A stretch of 43,021 bases of DNA from Rubrivivax sp. (GTDB lineage: Bacteria > Pseudomonadota > Gammaproteobacteria > Burkholderiales > Burkholderiaceae_C): the NCBI GenBank assembly GCA_016790435.1, contig JAEUPE010000124.1, positions 1 to 43,021 on the forward strand, given 5' to 3'. Position numbers and translations under genes: made by a program. Every line of letters begins with the position of its first letter. Position 1 is the stretch's first letter. This document shows positions 15,821-23,579 of the stretch, piece by piece. The notes beneath the pieces were generated by a model, which worked only from the letters and a program-made list of their open reading frames with translations, ran no database searches and was not told the DNA's origin.

Positions 15821-16686
15821 AGAGGGCCACCGTGCCTGTGCGTGGGGCCTGGGTGCGCTTCCCGGCGCTCCTCGCGCTTTCGATGCTTGCCGCCATGGCG
15901 ACGGGCCGCGTGTCGGCGCAGGACGAGGTGCCCTTCATCACCACGCCGGACCGCGTCACCGTCGCCATGTTGGAGGCCGCCGGTGTCGGCGCGCGTGACC
16001 ACGTGCTGGACCTCGGCTCCGGCGACGGCCGCATCGTCATCACGGCGGCCAAGCGGTTTGGTGCGACGGGGCTGGGCGTCGAGATCGTGCCCGAGCTCGT
16101 GCGCAAGAGCCGCGAGCATGCGCGCGCCGCCGGTGTCGCGGCACGCGTCGAGTTTCGCGAACAGGACCTCTTCGCCACCGACCTCGCGCCCGCCACGGTG
16201 GTGACGATGTACCTGCTGCCCGAGGTCAACCTCCAGTTGCGGCCGCGCCTGCTGGCGCTGGCGCCGGGCACCCGCATCGTGTCGCACGACTGGGACATGG
16301 GCGAGTGGTTGCCCGACCGCTCGTTGACGCTGGAGGTGCCCGACAAGGCCATCGGGCGCGAGAAGAAGTCGAGCGTGCACCTGTGGATCGTGCCGGCGCC
16401 GGTGCACGGCACCTGGTGTGCCGGTGGGGCGCGACTCGAGGTGACGCAGCGCTTCCAGCGCTTCTCGGCGACGCTGCAGGAGCGCGGCGCCTTGGCGCCG
16501 GTGGTCGTCTTCGACGGGCGCGTTGATGGCACCGCGCTACACACGGAAAGCGGGCCGGCGACGCAGGCGCGGCTTTCGTACCAATCACGTCCGGCAGGCG
16601 CTGAACTGCATTGGCTGCAGGCCAGTGGCGTGGCGAGCGCGCACGCTGGACGCAGCTTTGTCCGCGCCGCGGCTGCGGGGTGCTGA
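15817..16686 (+). CDS. Methyltransferase-fold protein with a signal peptide
   Basis: A 289-residue protein with a SAM-methyltransferase core: motif I DHVLDLGSGDGRIVITAAKR, acidic GLGVEIVPELV, then FREQDLFATDLAPATVVTMY. Unusually it starts with a convincing signal peptide (basic MKRATVPVRGAWVR, hydrophobic FPALLALSMLAAMA, cleavage near VSA-QD), implying the periplasm, where SAM is not known to be available. Similar proteins with signal peptides exist in other proteobacteria, but I know of no established function. The C-terminal half has a beta-rich segment after HLWIVPAPVHGTW. ATG at 15817 overlaps the sppA stop by ATGA; an upstream TTG at 15799 is less likely. Confidence 0.78.
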   Translation: MKRATVPVRGAWVRFPALLALSMLAAMATGRVSAQDEVPFITTPDRVTVAMLEAAGVGARDHVLDLGSGDGRIVITAAKRFGATGLGVEIVPELVRKSREHARAAGVAARVEFREQDLFATDLAPATVVTMYLLPEVNLQLRPRLLALAPGTRIVSHDWDMGEWLPDRSLTLEVPDKAIGREKKSSVHLWIVPAPVHGTWCAGGARLEVTQRFQRFSATLQERGALAPVVVFDGRVDGTALHTESGPATQARLSYQSRPAGAELHWLQASGVASAHAGRSFVRAAAAGC

Positions 16687-16715
16687 CGCGGCGCGCCTGC
16701 CCCGCCAGGGCGGCG

Positions 16716-17081
16716 TCACTTGATCGCGAAGTCCTCGAGCTTCTTGCCGGCGAGCAATGCATCGCGCAGCCAGATCGGGCGCTTGCCGCGGCCGGCCCAG
16801 GTGTTGCCATGCTCGTCACGGAACTTCGGAGCCACCTTGCTCGCCTTGCCCGTGACCTTCTTCGGGCGGCCCGGCTTGCGGCCCGGCTTCTTGCGCTCGG
16901 CCTTCGGCGCGGCGCTGCTGCCGCCGCCGCTCAGGCCCAGATCGGCAGCGGTCAGGCCATAGTGGGCGATGGCTTCGCGGATGCGCGTCACCACGCCATC
17001 GACCTCTGTGCGGCGCAGCTTTTCGGCCTGGGCCTTGAGGCCTTCGATCTGTTTGAGGACCTGCAGGTAAGTCTTCGTCAT
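16716..17081 (-). CDS. H-NS family nucleoid-associated protein
   Basis: A 121-residue DNA-binding protein of the H-NS/BpH3/MvaT-like betaproteobacterial type, which silences AT-rich genes. It has an N-terminal oligomerisation helix (YLQVLKQIEGLKAQAEKLRR), a basic linker with AT-hook-like KKPGRKPGRPKK (residues about 64-75) and the C-terminal H-NS DNA-binding motif FRDEHGNTWAGRGKRPIWL. It is convergent with the exported methyltransferase gene. A plausible promoter lies about 90 bp upstream (17171-17199). Confidence 0.92.
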   Translation of the reverse strand: MTKTYLQVLKQIEGLKAQAEKLRRTEVDGVVTRIREAIAHYGLTAADLGLSGGGSSAAPKAERKKPGRKPGRPKKVTGKASKVAPKFRDEHGNTWAGRGKRPIWLRDALLAGKKLEDFAIK

Positions 17082-17170
17082 TTCGGTTCCGGGGAAGAAG
17101 AGATAAGCGCAATCTCCCTGATCGGTGGTCTTTTCGAGCCGCCTTCAGTTCGCGTATGTCGCGGGGCGGC

Positions 17171-17199
17171 ATTCTAGGCGCCGCAAATGGCCCTCAAAA
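17171..17199 (-). promoter_or_regulatory. Candidate sigma-70 promoter of the H-NS gene
   Basis: On the minus strand a TAGAAT hexamer (17176-17171, five of six bases of TATAAT) has TTTTGA 17 bp upstream (17199-17194); TTGAGG at 15-bp spacing is an alternative -35. This would leave a leader of about 80 bases before the H-NS ATG. The surrounding segment is less GC-rich than its neighbours. Confidence 0.4.
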
Positions 17200-17230
17200 C
17201 CCATGCACACGAAAGCGATACGGCCTTGTT

Positions 17231-17701
17231 TCAAATGCGCGGCTCGCACACGACCTCGGTCTTCACTGAGTTGGCGATGAAGCATTTTTCATGCGCCTGA
17301 TGGTGCAACTCGGCCAATGCAACGGCATCTGCGCCAACCGCGCCGGGCACGAAAGCCACCCGGGGCCGCAGCAGTACGCGCGTCATCGCGATGCGGCCTT
17401 CGGCATTGCGCGCCATCGTGCCCGTGGCGTCGTCCTCGTAGCGGTCGATGCGATGGCCGGCGGCCGCGGCGAGCGAGAGAAACCAAAGCATGTGGCAAGA
17501 GGACAGCGAGGCTACGAACATCTCTTCGGGGTCGACGGCGCTGGCGTCGGACAGCGGCAGCGGCACCACGGTGGGTGAAGAGGATGCAGGAAGTTCGACG
17601 CCGCCGTCGAATTGGATCGTGTGCCGGCGGCTGTAGCGGTTGTCGTTGAAAGCCTCGAGCGGGTTGCGTTGCCACAGCAGGCGGGCGGTGTATTCGGACA
17701 T
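17231..17701 (-). CDS. OsmC family peroxide-reducing protein
   Basis: A 156-residue OsmC/Ohr family protein, which reduces organic hydroperoxides using two cysteines. Cys69 lies in FVASLSSCHMLWFLSLAA and Cys140 in HQAHEKCFIANSVKTEV, the expected family arrangement. It belongs to the OsmC/YhfA-like side of the family rather than classical Ohr. The ATG at 17701 follows a good AGAGGAGAAG ribosome binding site; 11 residues of open frame upstream are probably untranslated. It is divergent from the glutathione S-transferase gene, 121 bp away, which suggests a shared oxidative-stress context. Confidence 0.9.
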   Translation of the reverse strand: MSEYTARLLWQRNPLEAFNDNRYSRRHTIQFDGGVELPASSSPTVVPLPLSDASAVDPEEMFVASLSSCHMLWFLSLAAAAGHRIDRYEDDATGTMARNAEGRIAMTRVLLRPRVAFVPGAVGADAVALAELHHQAHEKCFIANSVKTEVVCEPRI

Positions 17702-17822
17702 CGAGCTTCTCCTCTGGTGCCAATCGGATGCCACGCTCGTGCGGCCCCTGCGCCATTGTTGCGCCGGTGTCTGGCCGGGACGGTGACCGGGCCGCCGGCA
17801 GGGGCCGTGCGATCATCGCGGC

Positions 17823-18485
17823 ATGATCACGCTGCACTATTTCCCGAGCAATGCCAGTTTCGCCGCGCATGTTCTGCTGCGCGAACTCGGTGTGCCGTTC
17901 GAACTGCAATTGGTGGATCGCACGCAAGGGGCGCACAAGTCGCCGGCGTACCTGAAGCTCAATCCGAATGGACTCATTCCGGTGCTGGTCGACGGCGATC
18001 TCGTGTTGTACGAGACGGCCGCGATCCTGCTGCATCTGGCCGACACGCATCCGCAGGCGGCCATCCCTGCACTCGCACCGGCCCTTGGCAGTGCCGAGCG
18101 GGCCCATTTCTACAAGTGGCTGTTCTGGCTCAGCAATACCGTGCAGGCGACGATGATCACGTACTTCTACCCCGACCGTTCGGTGGATGAAGGCAACGCG
18201 GCCGGCGCGGCACAGGTCAAGGCCCGAGCGCAGGCCCGGCTCGACGGGTGCCTGGGGCAGATCGACGGTCTGTTGGCAGGCCACGGCGGGCCCTGGCTGC
18301 TGGGTTCGCGCTACAGCGCGGCCGACCCGCTGGCCTTCATGCTGTGCCGCTGGACGCGTGGCTTCGCAGGCAGCATGCCGGCGCGCGACTACCCGCACAT
18401 CGGCCCCTACCTGCAGCGCATGCTGCAGCGGCCGGCGGTGAAGCAGGCCATCGAGGTCGAGAAGCTGCCGCCGCCGCTGGTCTGA
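17823..18485 (+). CDS. Glutathione S-transferase family protein
   Basis: A 220-residue cytosolic-type glutathione S-transferase. The N-terminal thioredoxin-like domain shows YFPSNASFAAHVLLRELG (likely active-site Ser), KLNPNGLIPVLVDGDLVLYETAAI with the cis-Pro and the glutathione gamma-glutamyl-binding Glu-Thr, and LADTHP. The all-helical C-terminal domain has GQIDGLLAGHGGPWLLGSRYSAADPLAF. The substrate is unknown. It is convergent with the DUF1992 gene, 23 bp beyond its stop. Confidence 0.9.
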   Translation: MITLHYFPSNASFAAHVLLRELGVPFELQLVDRTQGAHKSPAYLKLNPNGLIPVLVDGDLVLYETAAILLHLADTHPQAAIPALAPALGSAERAHFYKWLFWLSNTVQATMITYFYPDRSVDEGNAAGAAQVKARAQARLDGCLGQIDGLLAGHGGPWLLGSRYSAADPLAFMLCRWTRGFAGSMPARDYPHIGPYLQRMLQRPAVKQAIEVEKLPPPLV

Positions 18486-18508
18486 GGCCGAAGCCTCCAG
18501 AGCCGGGA

Positions 18509-18889
18509 TCAGAGCGAGCCGCTGACGCGCAGCTTCTCCAGCCGCAGCGCGAGCAGCTGGCGCTTTTCGGACAAGCGTCGCCGAAGGGCACGCGCGCCGC
18601 TGTCGTCGGCGTCGGGGCCGAGCGCATCCAGCTCGGCCTGCAGCGCGGCGATCTCGCGCATCACCTCGACCTCCGGGGGCACGATGCCGGCGTCCTTGAG
18701 CACCTTCATCGGCATGCGCAATTCGGCCGGCGTTTCGTCGTAGCCGTCGCCGAAGTGGAGCGGCTTGCCGAAGCTCGGTGCCGCGCGCAGTTCGCCGCTC
18801 TTTTCGCTCTCGGCCAGGTGGCGGCCGATGTCGTCCTCGAGCAGTTTCAGCCGCTGTTCCTTCTTCTCCTGCGCGGTGGGCTGGCTCAT
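18509..18889 (-). CDS. DUF1992 (DnaJC28-like) domain protein
   Basis: A 126-residue soluble protein with the DUF1992 domain, found in bacteria and in the C-terminus of eukaryotic DNAJC28. Signature segments are IGRHLAESEKSGELRAAPSF-GKPL and ELRMPMKVLKDAGIVPPEVE, followed by a predicted coiled coil rich in Arg, Leu and Glu (ARALRRRLSEKRQLLALRLE). No biochemical function is established for the domain. It ends the long minus-strand gene series, 34 bp after the TTC38-like gene. Confidence 0.85.
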   Translation of the reverse strand: MSQPTAQEKKEQRLKLLEDDIGRHLAESEKSGELRAAPSFGKPLHFGDGYDETPAELRMPMKVLKDAGIVPPEVEVMREIAALQAELDALGPDADDSGARALRRRLSEKRQLLALRLEKLRVSGSL

Positions 18890-18923
18890 GGCTGTTCCTT
18901 GCTCCGTGCTGCCGCGTGGGCCG

Positions 18924-20288
18924 TCAGGCCCGTTCGCCCTCGGGGTCGCCGAGCGCCTCCATCCAATGCCGGGTCAGCGGCGTCATGGGCTTGGCCATGC
19001 GGCGTTCGTTGACGAGCGCGCGCCCCATGCCCCGGTGCCCGCCGCTGGAGGCTGCAGCGAGCAGCGTGAGATCGATGAGATCGCGCTGCGCATGGCTGCC
19101 GCCGAAGCGCTGCGCCAGTGTGCGCACCGGATAGATCTGCTCGCAGGCGGCGCTCGCCGCGCCACGCTGCCAGGCAAGCAGGCCGCGCATCAGCGGCAGG
19201 CCCACTTCGCGCGCCATCTGGTGGTTGGTGCGGCGCGCATCTTCTGGGGTCATGGCGCGCTCGGCACAGCGGGCCACCCAGGCCTCGGCACGGTGCACGT
19301 CGCCGGCACCGAGCATGGCGAGCACGGCATGCACATCGTTGAAGGCGTAGTAGCCGGCGGCCCGGACTTCCCCGTGATCGGCGAGGTCCCAACCGTGCAG
19401 CAGCGCGGCGCAGCGCTCGGCCACGTCCTCGCCCAGCAAGTGCAGACGCCAGAGCATGGCCGCGGCATCGACGCGTTGCAGGGTGATCTGCAGCGCATCG
19501 CCACAGAGGTGGCTGTCCACCAGCCGTAGCACGCCGGCGATGTCGAGCGCCTCGAGACGGAAGAGCGCCTTGTGCCACCACAGGTGGCCCGAGAAACCGT
19601 TGCCCTCGGCCCAGACGCCCTGGTGCTGGCGCAGCCAGGCGCCGCCTTCCTCGAAGCGGCCCTGCATCTCCATCACGTGCGCCACGGCGTGCACGGCCCA
19701 CGGCGCGCGCGGCTCGATGGCCAGCGCCCGTCGCCCCGCCTCTTCGGCCTGGGGCTGCAGGTGGCTCTCTTCCAGGCCGAAGGCGTACAGGGCGAGCACG
19801 TGCGCGTAGAGCGGGTCGGACTCATCCCACTCCGGCAGTGCGCGCGCCGGTCGGCCGCGCAGGCCGGCGACGTCGCCACGGTAGAAGTCCCACAGCTGTG
19901 CCCATTGCAGCGCCAGCGCATCGCGCGGGTGGTCGACGAGCAGGTCGTCCCAGGTGCGGCAGGCGCTGTGCCAGCGGCCCTCGAGCACCTGCCGCACTGC
20001 CTCGAGGTGGGCGCGCTCGCGCGGCGAGGCCTGCTCGGCGAGGGCGTGCGCCTGCGTGAGATGGCCGGCGGCCTCGGCGACGAGCGCGGGCTCGGTCAGG
20101 CTCAGCAGGAAGCCGGCCTTCATGGCGTGCGGCAGCGCCCAACCGGGGTCGGCCGCGATGGCCGTGTCGAGGTCGGTGATCGGCGTGTCGTAGAAGGACA
20201 TCATGCGCCACAGCGCCCTCTCGGCCGCCTCGCGCGCCGCCGTGCTGGCGCTGGCGCAAGGGTTGCCGCGAAGGTCTTTGTGGGCCAT
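18924..20288 (-). CDS. TTC38-type tetratricopeptide-like repeat protein
   Basis: A 454-residue soluble helical-repeat protein resembling the tetratricopeptide repeat protein 38 (TTC38) family. Repeated helix pairs are visible, for example ALPHAMKAGFLLSLTEPALV, HVLALYAFGLEESHLQPQAE, WAVHAVAHVMEMQGRFEEGG and YAFNDVHAVLAMLGAGDVHR. The HAVAHVMEMQGR and GHLWWHKALFRLE segments are the family-typical parts. No catalytic motif was recognised and no function is known. The ATG at 20288 is chosen because the open frame further upstream is only antisense to the amidase region. It is downstream of the amidase on the same strand, gap 95 bp. Confidence 0.8.
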   Translation of the reverse strand: MAHKDLRGNPCASASTAAREAAERALWRMMSFYDTPITDLDTAIAADPGWALPHAMKAGFLLSLTEPALVAEAAGHLTQAHALAEQASPRERAHLEAVRQVLEGRWHSACRTWDDLLVDHPRDALALQWAQLWDFYRGDVAGLRGRPARALPEWDESDPLYAHVLALYAFGLEESHLQPQAEEAGRRALAIEPRAPWAVHAVAHVMEMQGRFEEGGAWLRQHQGVWAEGNGFSGHLWWHKALFRLEALDIAGVLRLVDSHLCGDALQITLQRVDAAAMLWRLHLLGEDVAERCAALLHGWDLADHGEVRAAGYYAFNDVHAVLAMLGAGDVHRAEAWVARCAERAMTPEDARRTNHQMAREVGLPLMRGLLAWQRGAASAACEQIYPVRTLAQRFGGSHAQRDLIDLTLLAAASSGGHRGMGRALVNERRMAKPMTPLTRHWMEALGDPEGERA

Positions 20289-20383
20289 GGCAGAGCGACT
20301 GTAGCGCGCGGCGGCAGGCGATTCGCGGCGTGGTGCGAGGTCGGGTGCGGCGCGGCGGCGCAGGGCGCGGCGGCGGCTTGCGA

Positions 20384-21793
20384 TCAGGCCGCGGGCGGCT
20401 TCGGCCAGGGCCTGAGTGCGTCGGCTGGACGCAGCATCTCGAAGGCGCGTGCCAGCCGCAGCACGCCGAGGTCGTCGTGCCGCCGGCCGATGATCTGCAG
20501 GCCGATCGGAAGGCCGGCGCTGTCGTGCGCACAAGGCACGCTGACGGCCGGCTGCTCGCTCATGTTGAAAGGCAGCGTGAATCCGATGTGATCCATCGTC
20601 GTGTTCGGGTCGTTCGTCGGGCTCGCCCACTCGGCCGGGTAGGTGCTCACCGGGGCCACCGGCGAGAGGACGAAGTCGAAGGGCTGGCAGGCGGCGACGG
20701 CGGCGTCGCGCAGCACCGCGATCTGGCTGAAGCCCTGGAACAGCTCGGCCGTGCCGATGCGCTCGCCGATGGCGGCCCATTCGCGGATGTACGGCAGCAC
20801 CTTGTCGCGCCGCGCCGGCGGCAAGGCGGCGATGTCGACCCAGCTGCGCACGCGCCAGAAGAGGTTGATTCCCTCGGCGACGGCGCGTGTCGTGAAAGGC
20901 TTCATCGGCACGATCGTGGCGCCGGCGCGCTCGAGCAGGTCGGCTGCGGCGCGCACGGCCCGCGTGATGTCGGCCGAAGGCGCTAGGCCCCAGCCGGCGT
21001 CGAGCAGCAGCCCGATCTTCAGGCCCCGCAGTCCCATCACCTTGCGCGTCAGGTCGAGCCACGGGAGGGGCTGATGCGGCAGGCTCGTCGCATCGCGCCA
21101 GTCGGGCCGCGACAGCGCGGCCATCATCAGCGCCGTGTCGGTGACGGTGCGCGTCATCGGCCCGGCGACGCGGCCGATGTAGGGCGGTTTGATGGGCACG
21201 CGGCCGTTGCTCGGCTTGAGCCCGACGACGCCGCACCAGGCCGCCGGCAGGCGCACCGAGCCGCCGATGTCGGTGCCCACGTGCAGCGGCCCGTAGCCCG
21301 CGGCGGCCGCGGCGCCGGCACCGGCGCTGCTGCCGCCGGGGTTCTTCGTCAGGTCCCAGGGGTTGCGGGCGAGGGCATGAAAGGTTGAGAGGCCCGAGCT
21401 CAGCATGCCGTAGTCGGGCATGGTGGTCTTGGCCAGCAGCACGCAGCCGGCCTCGGCCAGGCGGGCCGCGGGCGGTGCATCCTCGGGCGCTGGCACGAGC
21501 TCGGTGGCGGCGGTGCCCACCGGTACCGGCGTGCCACGCGTGGCGATGTTCTCCTTGATCGTGACGGGCACGCCGTCCAGCGGCGACAACGCCGCGCCGC
21601 GTTGCCAGCGGGCCTCGGAGGCGCGCGCCGCAGCGAGCGCGCGCTCGGGGTCGTAGGCGTAGAGCGCGTGCAGGCTCGGCTCCCAGCGCGCGATGTGCGC
21701 GATGACGGCCCGCGTGGCCTCCACCGGCGACAGGCGCCGTGCCGCGTACGCGCGCGAAAGCTCGGCGGCGGTCCAGTCGTGCAGATCAGGCAT
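20384..21793 (-). CDS. Amidase signature family hydrolase
   Basis: A 469-residue amidase with the complete Ser-cisSer-Lys triad: Lys80 (GVPVTIKENIA), Ser155 (KNPGGSSAGAG) and nucleophile Ser179 (GTDIGGSVRLPA), with the family's usual spacing of 75 and 24 residues. Family members hydrolyse carboxamides, aryl amides or related substrates. This one is not GatA, since GatB/GatC are absent and the C-terminal region (MDHIGFTLPFNMSEQPAVSV) fits the catabolic or indoleacetamide-type amidases. ATG at 21793. It lies 29 bp after the NTF2-like gene in the minus-strand series that includes an oligopeptide-type ABC transporter, so it may act on what is imported. Confidence 0.9.
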   Translation of the reverse strand: MPDLHDWTAAELSRAYAARRLSPVEATRAVIAHIARWEPSLHALYAYDPERALAAARASEARWQRGAALSPLDGVPVTIKENIATRGTPVPVGTAATELVPAPEDAPPAARLAEAGCVLLAKTTMPDYGMLSSGLSTFHALARNPWDLTKNPGGSSAGAGAAAAAGYGPLHVGTDIGGSVRLPAAWCGVVGLKPSNGRVPIKPPYIGRVAGPMTRTVTDTALMMAALSRPDWRDATSLPHQPLPWLDLTRKVMGLRGLKIGLLLDAGWGLAPSADITRAVRAAADLLERAGATIVPMKPFTTRAVAEGINLFWRVRSWVDIAALPPARRDKVLPYIREWAAIGERIGTAELFQGFSQIAVLRDAAVAACQPFDFVLSPVAPVSTYPAEWASPTNDPNTTMDHIGFTLPFNMSEQPAVSVPCAHDSAGLPIGLQIIGRRHDDLGVLRLARAFEMLRPADALRPWPKPPAA

Positions 21794-21822
21794 GGCGGCG
21801 GGAGTCCGGGTTGATGGGTCGT

Positions 21823-22335
21823 TCAGAGGTGGCTGGCGAGAAAGCGCGCGAGCTTGTCGGCTGCCTGTTTGCGCACCAAGCGCTGCATCGGCGGCAGGCC
21901 GCCGAACAGACGACCGGGCCAGCCGAGGGCCTGCGCCGCCCAGGCGCGGAAGTCGAAATGGTCCACATGGCGCAGGATGAGGCCGTCGGGCGTGAACTCG
22001 AACTCCGCGTCGACGGCGTTGAGCACGAGGCGGTCGGCCGTGCCGTACAGGTAGGAGACCTCCCAGTGCGCGCGGCCGCGGTCGCCTTCGACGTGGAGGT
22101 CCGAGGCCTTCAGCGACCACTCGTCGCGGCTGCGCTTGCGCGCCGAGCGGCACAGCATGCGCCACATGCCACCGATCTCGTGCGCGCCGTGCAGCGAGAA
22201 CACAGGGTCGTCGAAGGTGGCCTGCGGCGCGTACAGCGCCTGCATCGCCTCGCCATCGCGGCGCTCGAAGGCGGCGTAAAGGCGCTGCAGGGTGTGCAAC
22301 CGGCCGGCGGCGAGGCCGGCCTCTTCGAGCATCAT
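21823..22335 (-). CDS. NTF2-like (SnoaL-type) small protein
   Basis: A 170-residue protein with a nuclear-transport-factor-2/SnoaL-like fold. Visible features are RLYAAFERRDGEAMQALYAPQATFDDPVFSLHG, the usual opening helix and first strand, then GGMWRMLCR, HWEVSYLYG and ILRHVDHFDFRAWAAQALG. Such proteins are ketosteroid-isomerase-like enzymes or ligand binders; nothing here fixes a substrate. The start is taken at ATG 22335 (a second ATG follows at once) with a modest GGAG upstream. A 15-codon reading frame with a much stronger ribosome binding site ends 14 bp before it and may couple translation. Confidence 0.75.
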   Translation of the reverse strand: MMLEEAGLAAGRLHTLQRLYAAFERRDGEAMQALYAPQATFDDPVFSLHGAHEIGGMWRMLCRSARKRSRDEWSLKASDLHVEGDRGRAHWEVSYLYGTADRLVLNAVDAEFEFTPDGLILRHVDHFDFRAWAAQALGWPGRLFGGLPPMQRLVRKQAADKLARFLASHL

Positions 22336-22349
22336 GCGTTGCGCTCCAG

Positions 22350-22397
22350 TCAGTGCCAAAGGGCTGCGGCCACCGTGCGACGTTTCACAGCTTCCAT
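22350..22397 (-). CDS. Possible 15-residue leader peptide
   Basis: A tiny frame, MEAVKRRTVAAALWH, follows an almost ideal ribosome binding site (AGGAGGA, 22411-22405) with 8-base spacing to the ATG at 22397. It ends 14 bp before the NTF2-like start. The placement suggests a leader for translational coupling. Alternatively it marks a frameshifted true N-terminus of the NTF2-like gene. A second ATG at 22403 is too close to the site. Confidence 0.35.
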   Translation of the reverse strand: MEAVKRRTVAAALWH

Positions 22398-22507
22398 GGT
22401 CATTTCCTCCTGGCTTTCGGGGTGACATTCTGCGGCAGCGGAAGAGCGCCGCTTCAAGGCCCGTAATCGAGGGCTTGCCGCCCCCCCCCGAGGGGCACGA
22501 TGCGGGC

Positions 22508-22735
22508 ATGGCCGATCCTTGCGTGTCCCCGCCGACGCCTGCCCTCTCACTCCTGCCCGGCGAACTGCTCGTGTTGTTCTTCGTTCGGCTGGACAGGGCG
22601 TCCACGGTGCTCACGGCGTGCCCGCCGCGCTTTCTCGAAGGCCTGCGCGCCGCCGTGGACCTGCTCGGCTTCCACGACTTGCAGCGCGAGGAAGAGCGCC
22701 TCGACGAACTGCTGCCCTGGGCCGGCAGCGTCTAG
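22508..22735 (+). CDS. Small hypothetical protein, weakly supported
   Basis: A 75-residue frame (begins MADPCVSPPTPALSLLPGEL) with regular amphipathic helices toward the end (GLRAAVDLLGFHDLQREEERLDELLPW). I recognise no family. It lies on the plus strand in the gap between two minus-strand genes of a probable operon, downstream of a nine-C tract (22481-22489), and lacks a clear ribosome binding site. It may not be expressed. Confidence 0.25.
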   Translation: MADPCVSPPTPALSLLPGELLVLFFVRLDRASTVLTACPPRFLEGLRAAVDLLGFHDLQREEERLDELLPWAGSV

Positions 22736-22781
22736 AGCCTGACCGGCCCGTACCGACCTGCAGGGCCTTGGCGGAAGCCAT

Positions 22782-23579
22782 TCAACGCTGCGGTGCCGCC
22801 GCCAGCAGGCGCTGCGTGTAAGGGTGCTCAGGCGCGCGGAAGAGCTGGTCGGGATGGCCGCGTTCCACGATGCGGCCTTGCTGCAGCACGATGACCTCGT
22901 CGCACACCAGGTCCACGACGGCGAGGTCGTGGCTGATGAAGAGGTAGGCGAGACCGTAGCGGTCCTGCAGGTCCTGCATGAGGTTGAGCACCTGCGCCTG
23001 CACGCTGACGTCGAGCGCGCTCACCGGCTCGTCGGCCACGATGAGGCGAGGCCGCGTGATAAGGGCGCGCGCGATGGCGATGCGCTGGCGCTGGCCGCCG
23101 CTGAACTCGTGCGGGTACTTCGCGAGGTCGGTGGGGCGCAGCCCGACGGCGCCCAGCACTTCTGCCGCGCGCTCGCGCCGCTCGGCGGCGCCGGCGCCGT
23201 GCAGCACGGCCAGCGGCTCCGACACCGTCTGCAGCACCGTGCGGCGCGGGTCGAGTGAGCCGTACGGGTCCTGGAACACCATCTGCAGCTTGCTGCGCTG
23301 GGCACGCAGCCGGGCCGCATCGAGCGCGTGCAGGTCCACGCCGTCGAGCAGCACGCGCCCGGCGCTCGGTGGCTCCAGTGCCATCACGAGGCGCGCCAGC
23401 GTGCTCTTGCCCGAGCCCGATTCGCCGACGATGCCCAGGCTCTTGCCCGCCGGCAGCGTGAAGCTGACGTCGTCCAGCGCCTGCACCTCGGGCGCCGCGG
23501 CGAACAGGTGGTGGCGTGGCAGGCGGTAGCGCTTGCCCAGTTGCTCTGCGACAAGCAAGGGTGGCGCGGCTGCGGTCAC
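22782..23579 (-). CDS. Oligopeptide/dipeptide ABC transporter ATP-binding protein, DppF/OppF type
   Basis: A 265-residue ATPase that powers a dipeptide/oligopeptide-type importer at the inner membrane. It has Walker A GESGSGKST, Q-loop MVFQDPYGSLDPRRTV (the DPYGSL/DPR form is typical of OppF/DppF), signature FSGGQRQRIAIARAL, Walker B LIVADEPVSALDVS and switch His (FISHDLAVVD). The C-terminus shows HPYTQRLLAA. The start is GTG at 23579, overlapping the upstream ATPase gene's stop by four bases. It is the last transporter gene on this strand. Confidence 0.93.
   Translation of the reverse strand: MTAAAPPLLVAEQLGKRYRLPRHHLFAAAPEVQALDDVSFTLPAGKSLGIVGESGSGKSTLARLVMALEPPSAGRVLLDGVDLHALDAARLRAQRSKLQMVFQDPYGSLDPRRTVLQTVSEPLAVLHGAGAAERRERAAEVLGAVGLRPTDLAKYPHEFSGGQRQRIAIARALITRPRLIVADEPVSALDVSVQAQVLNLMQDLQDRYGLAYLFISHDLAVVDLVCDEVIVLQQGRIVERGHPDQLFRAPEHPYTQRLLAAAPQR

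Noticed and set aside
18924-21236. 770-codon frame including the TTC38-like protein
   Set aside because: Only the part from 20288 onward looks like protein. The rest is a shadow of the amidase gene on the same strand in another frame.
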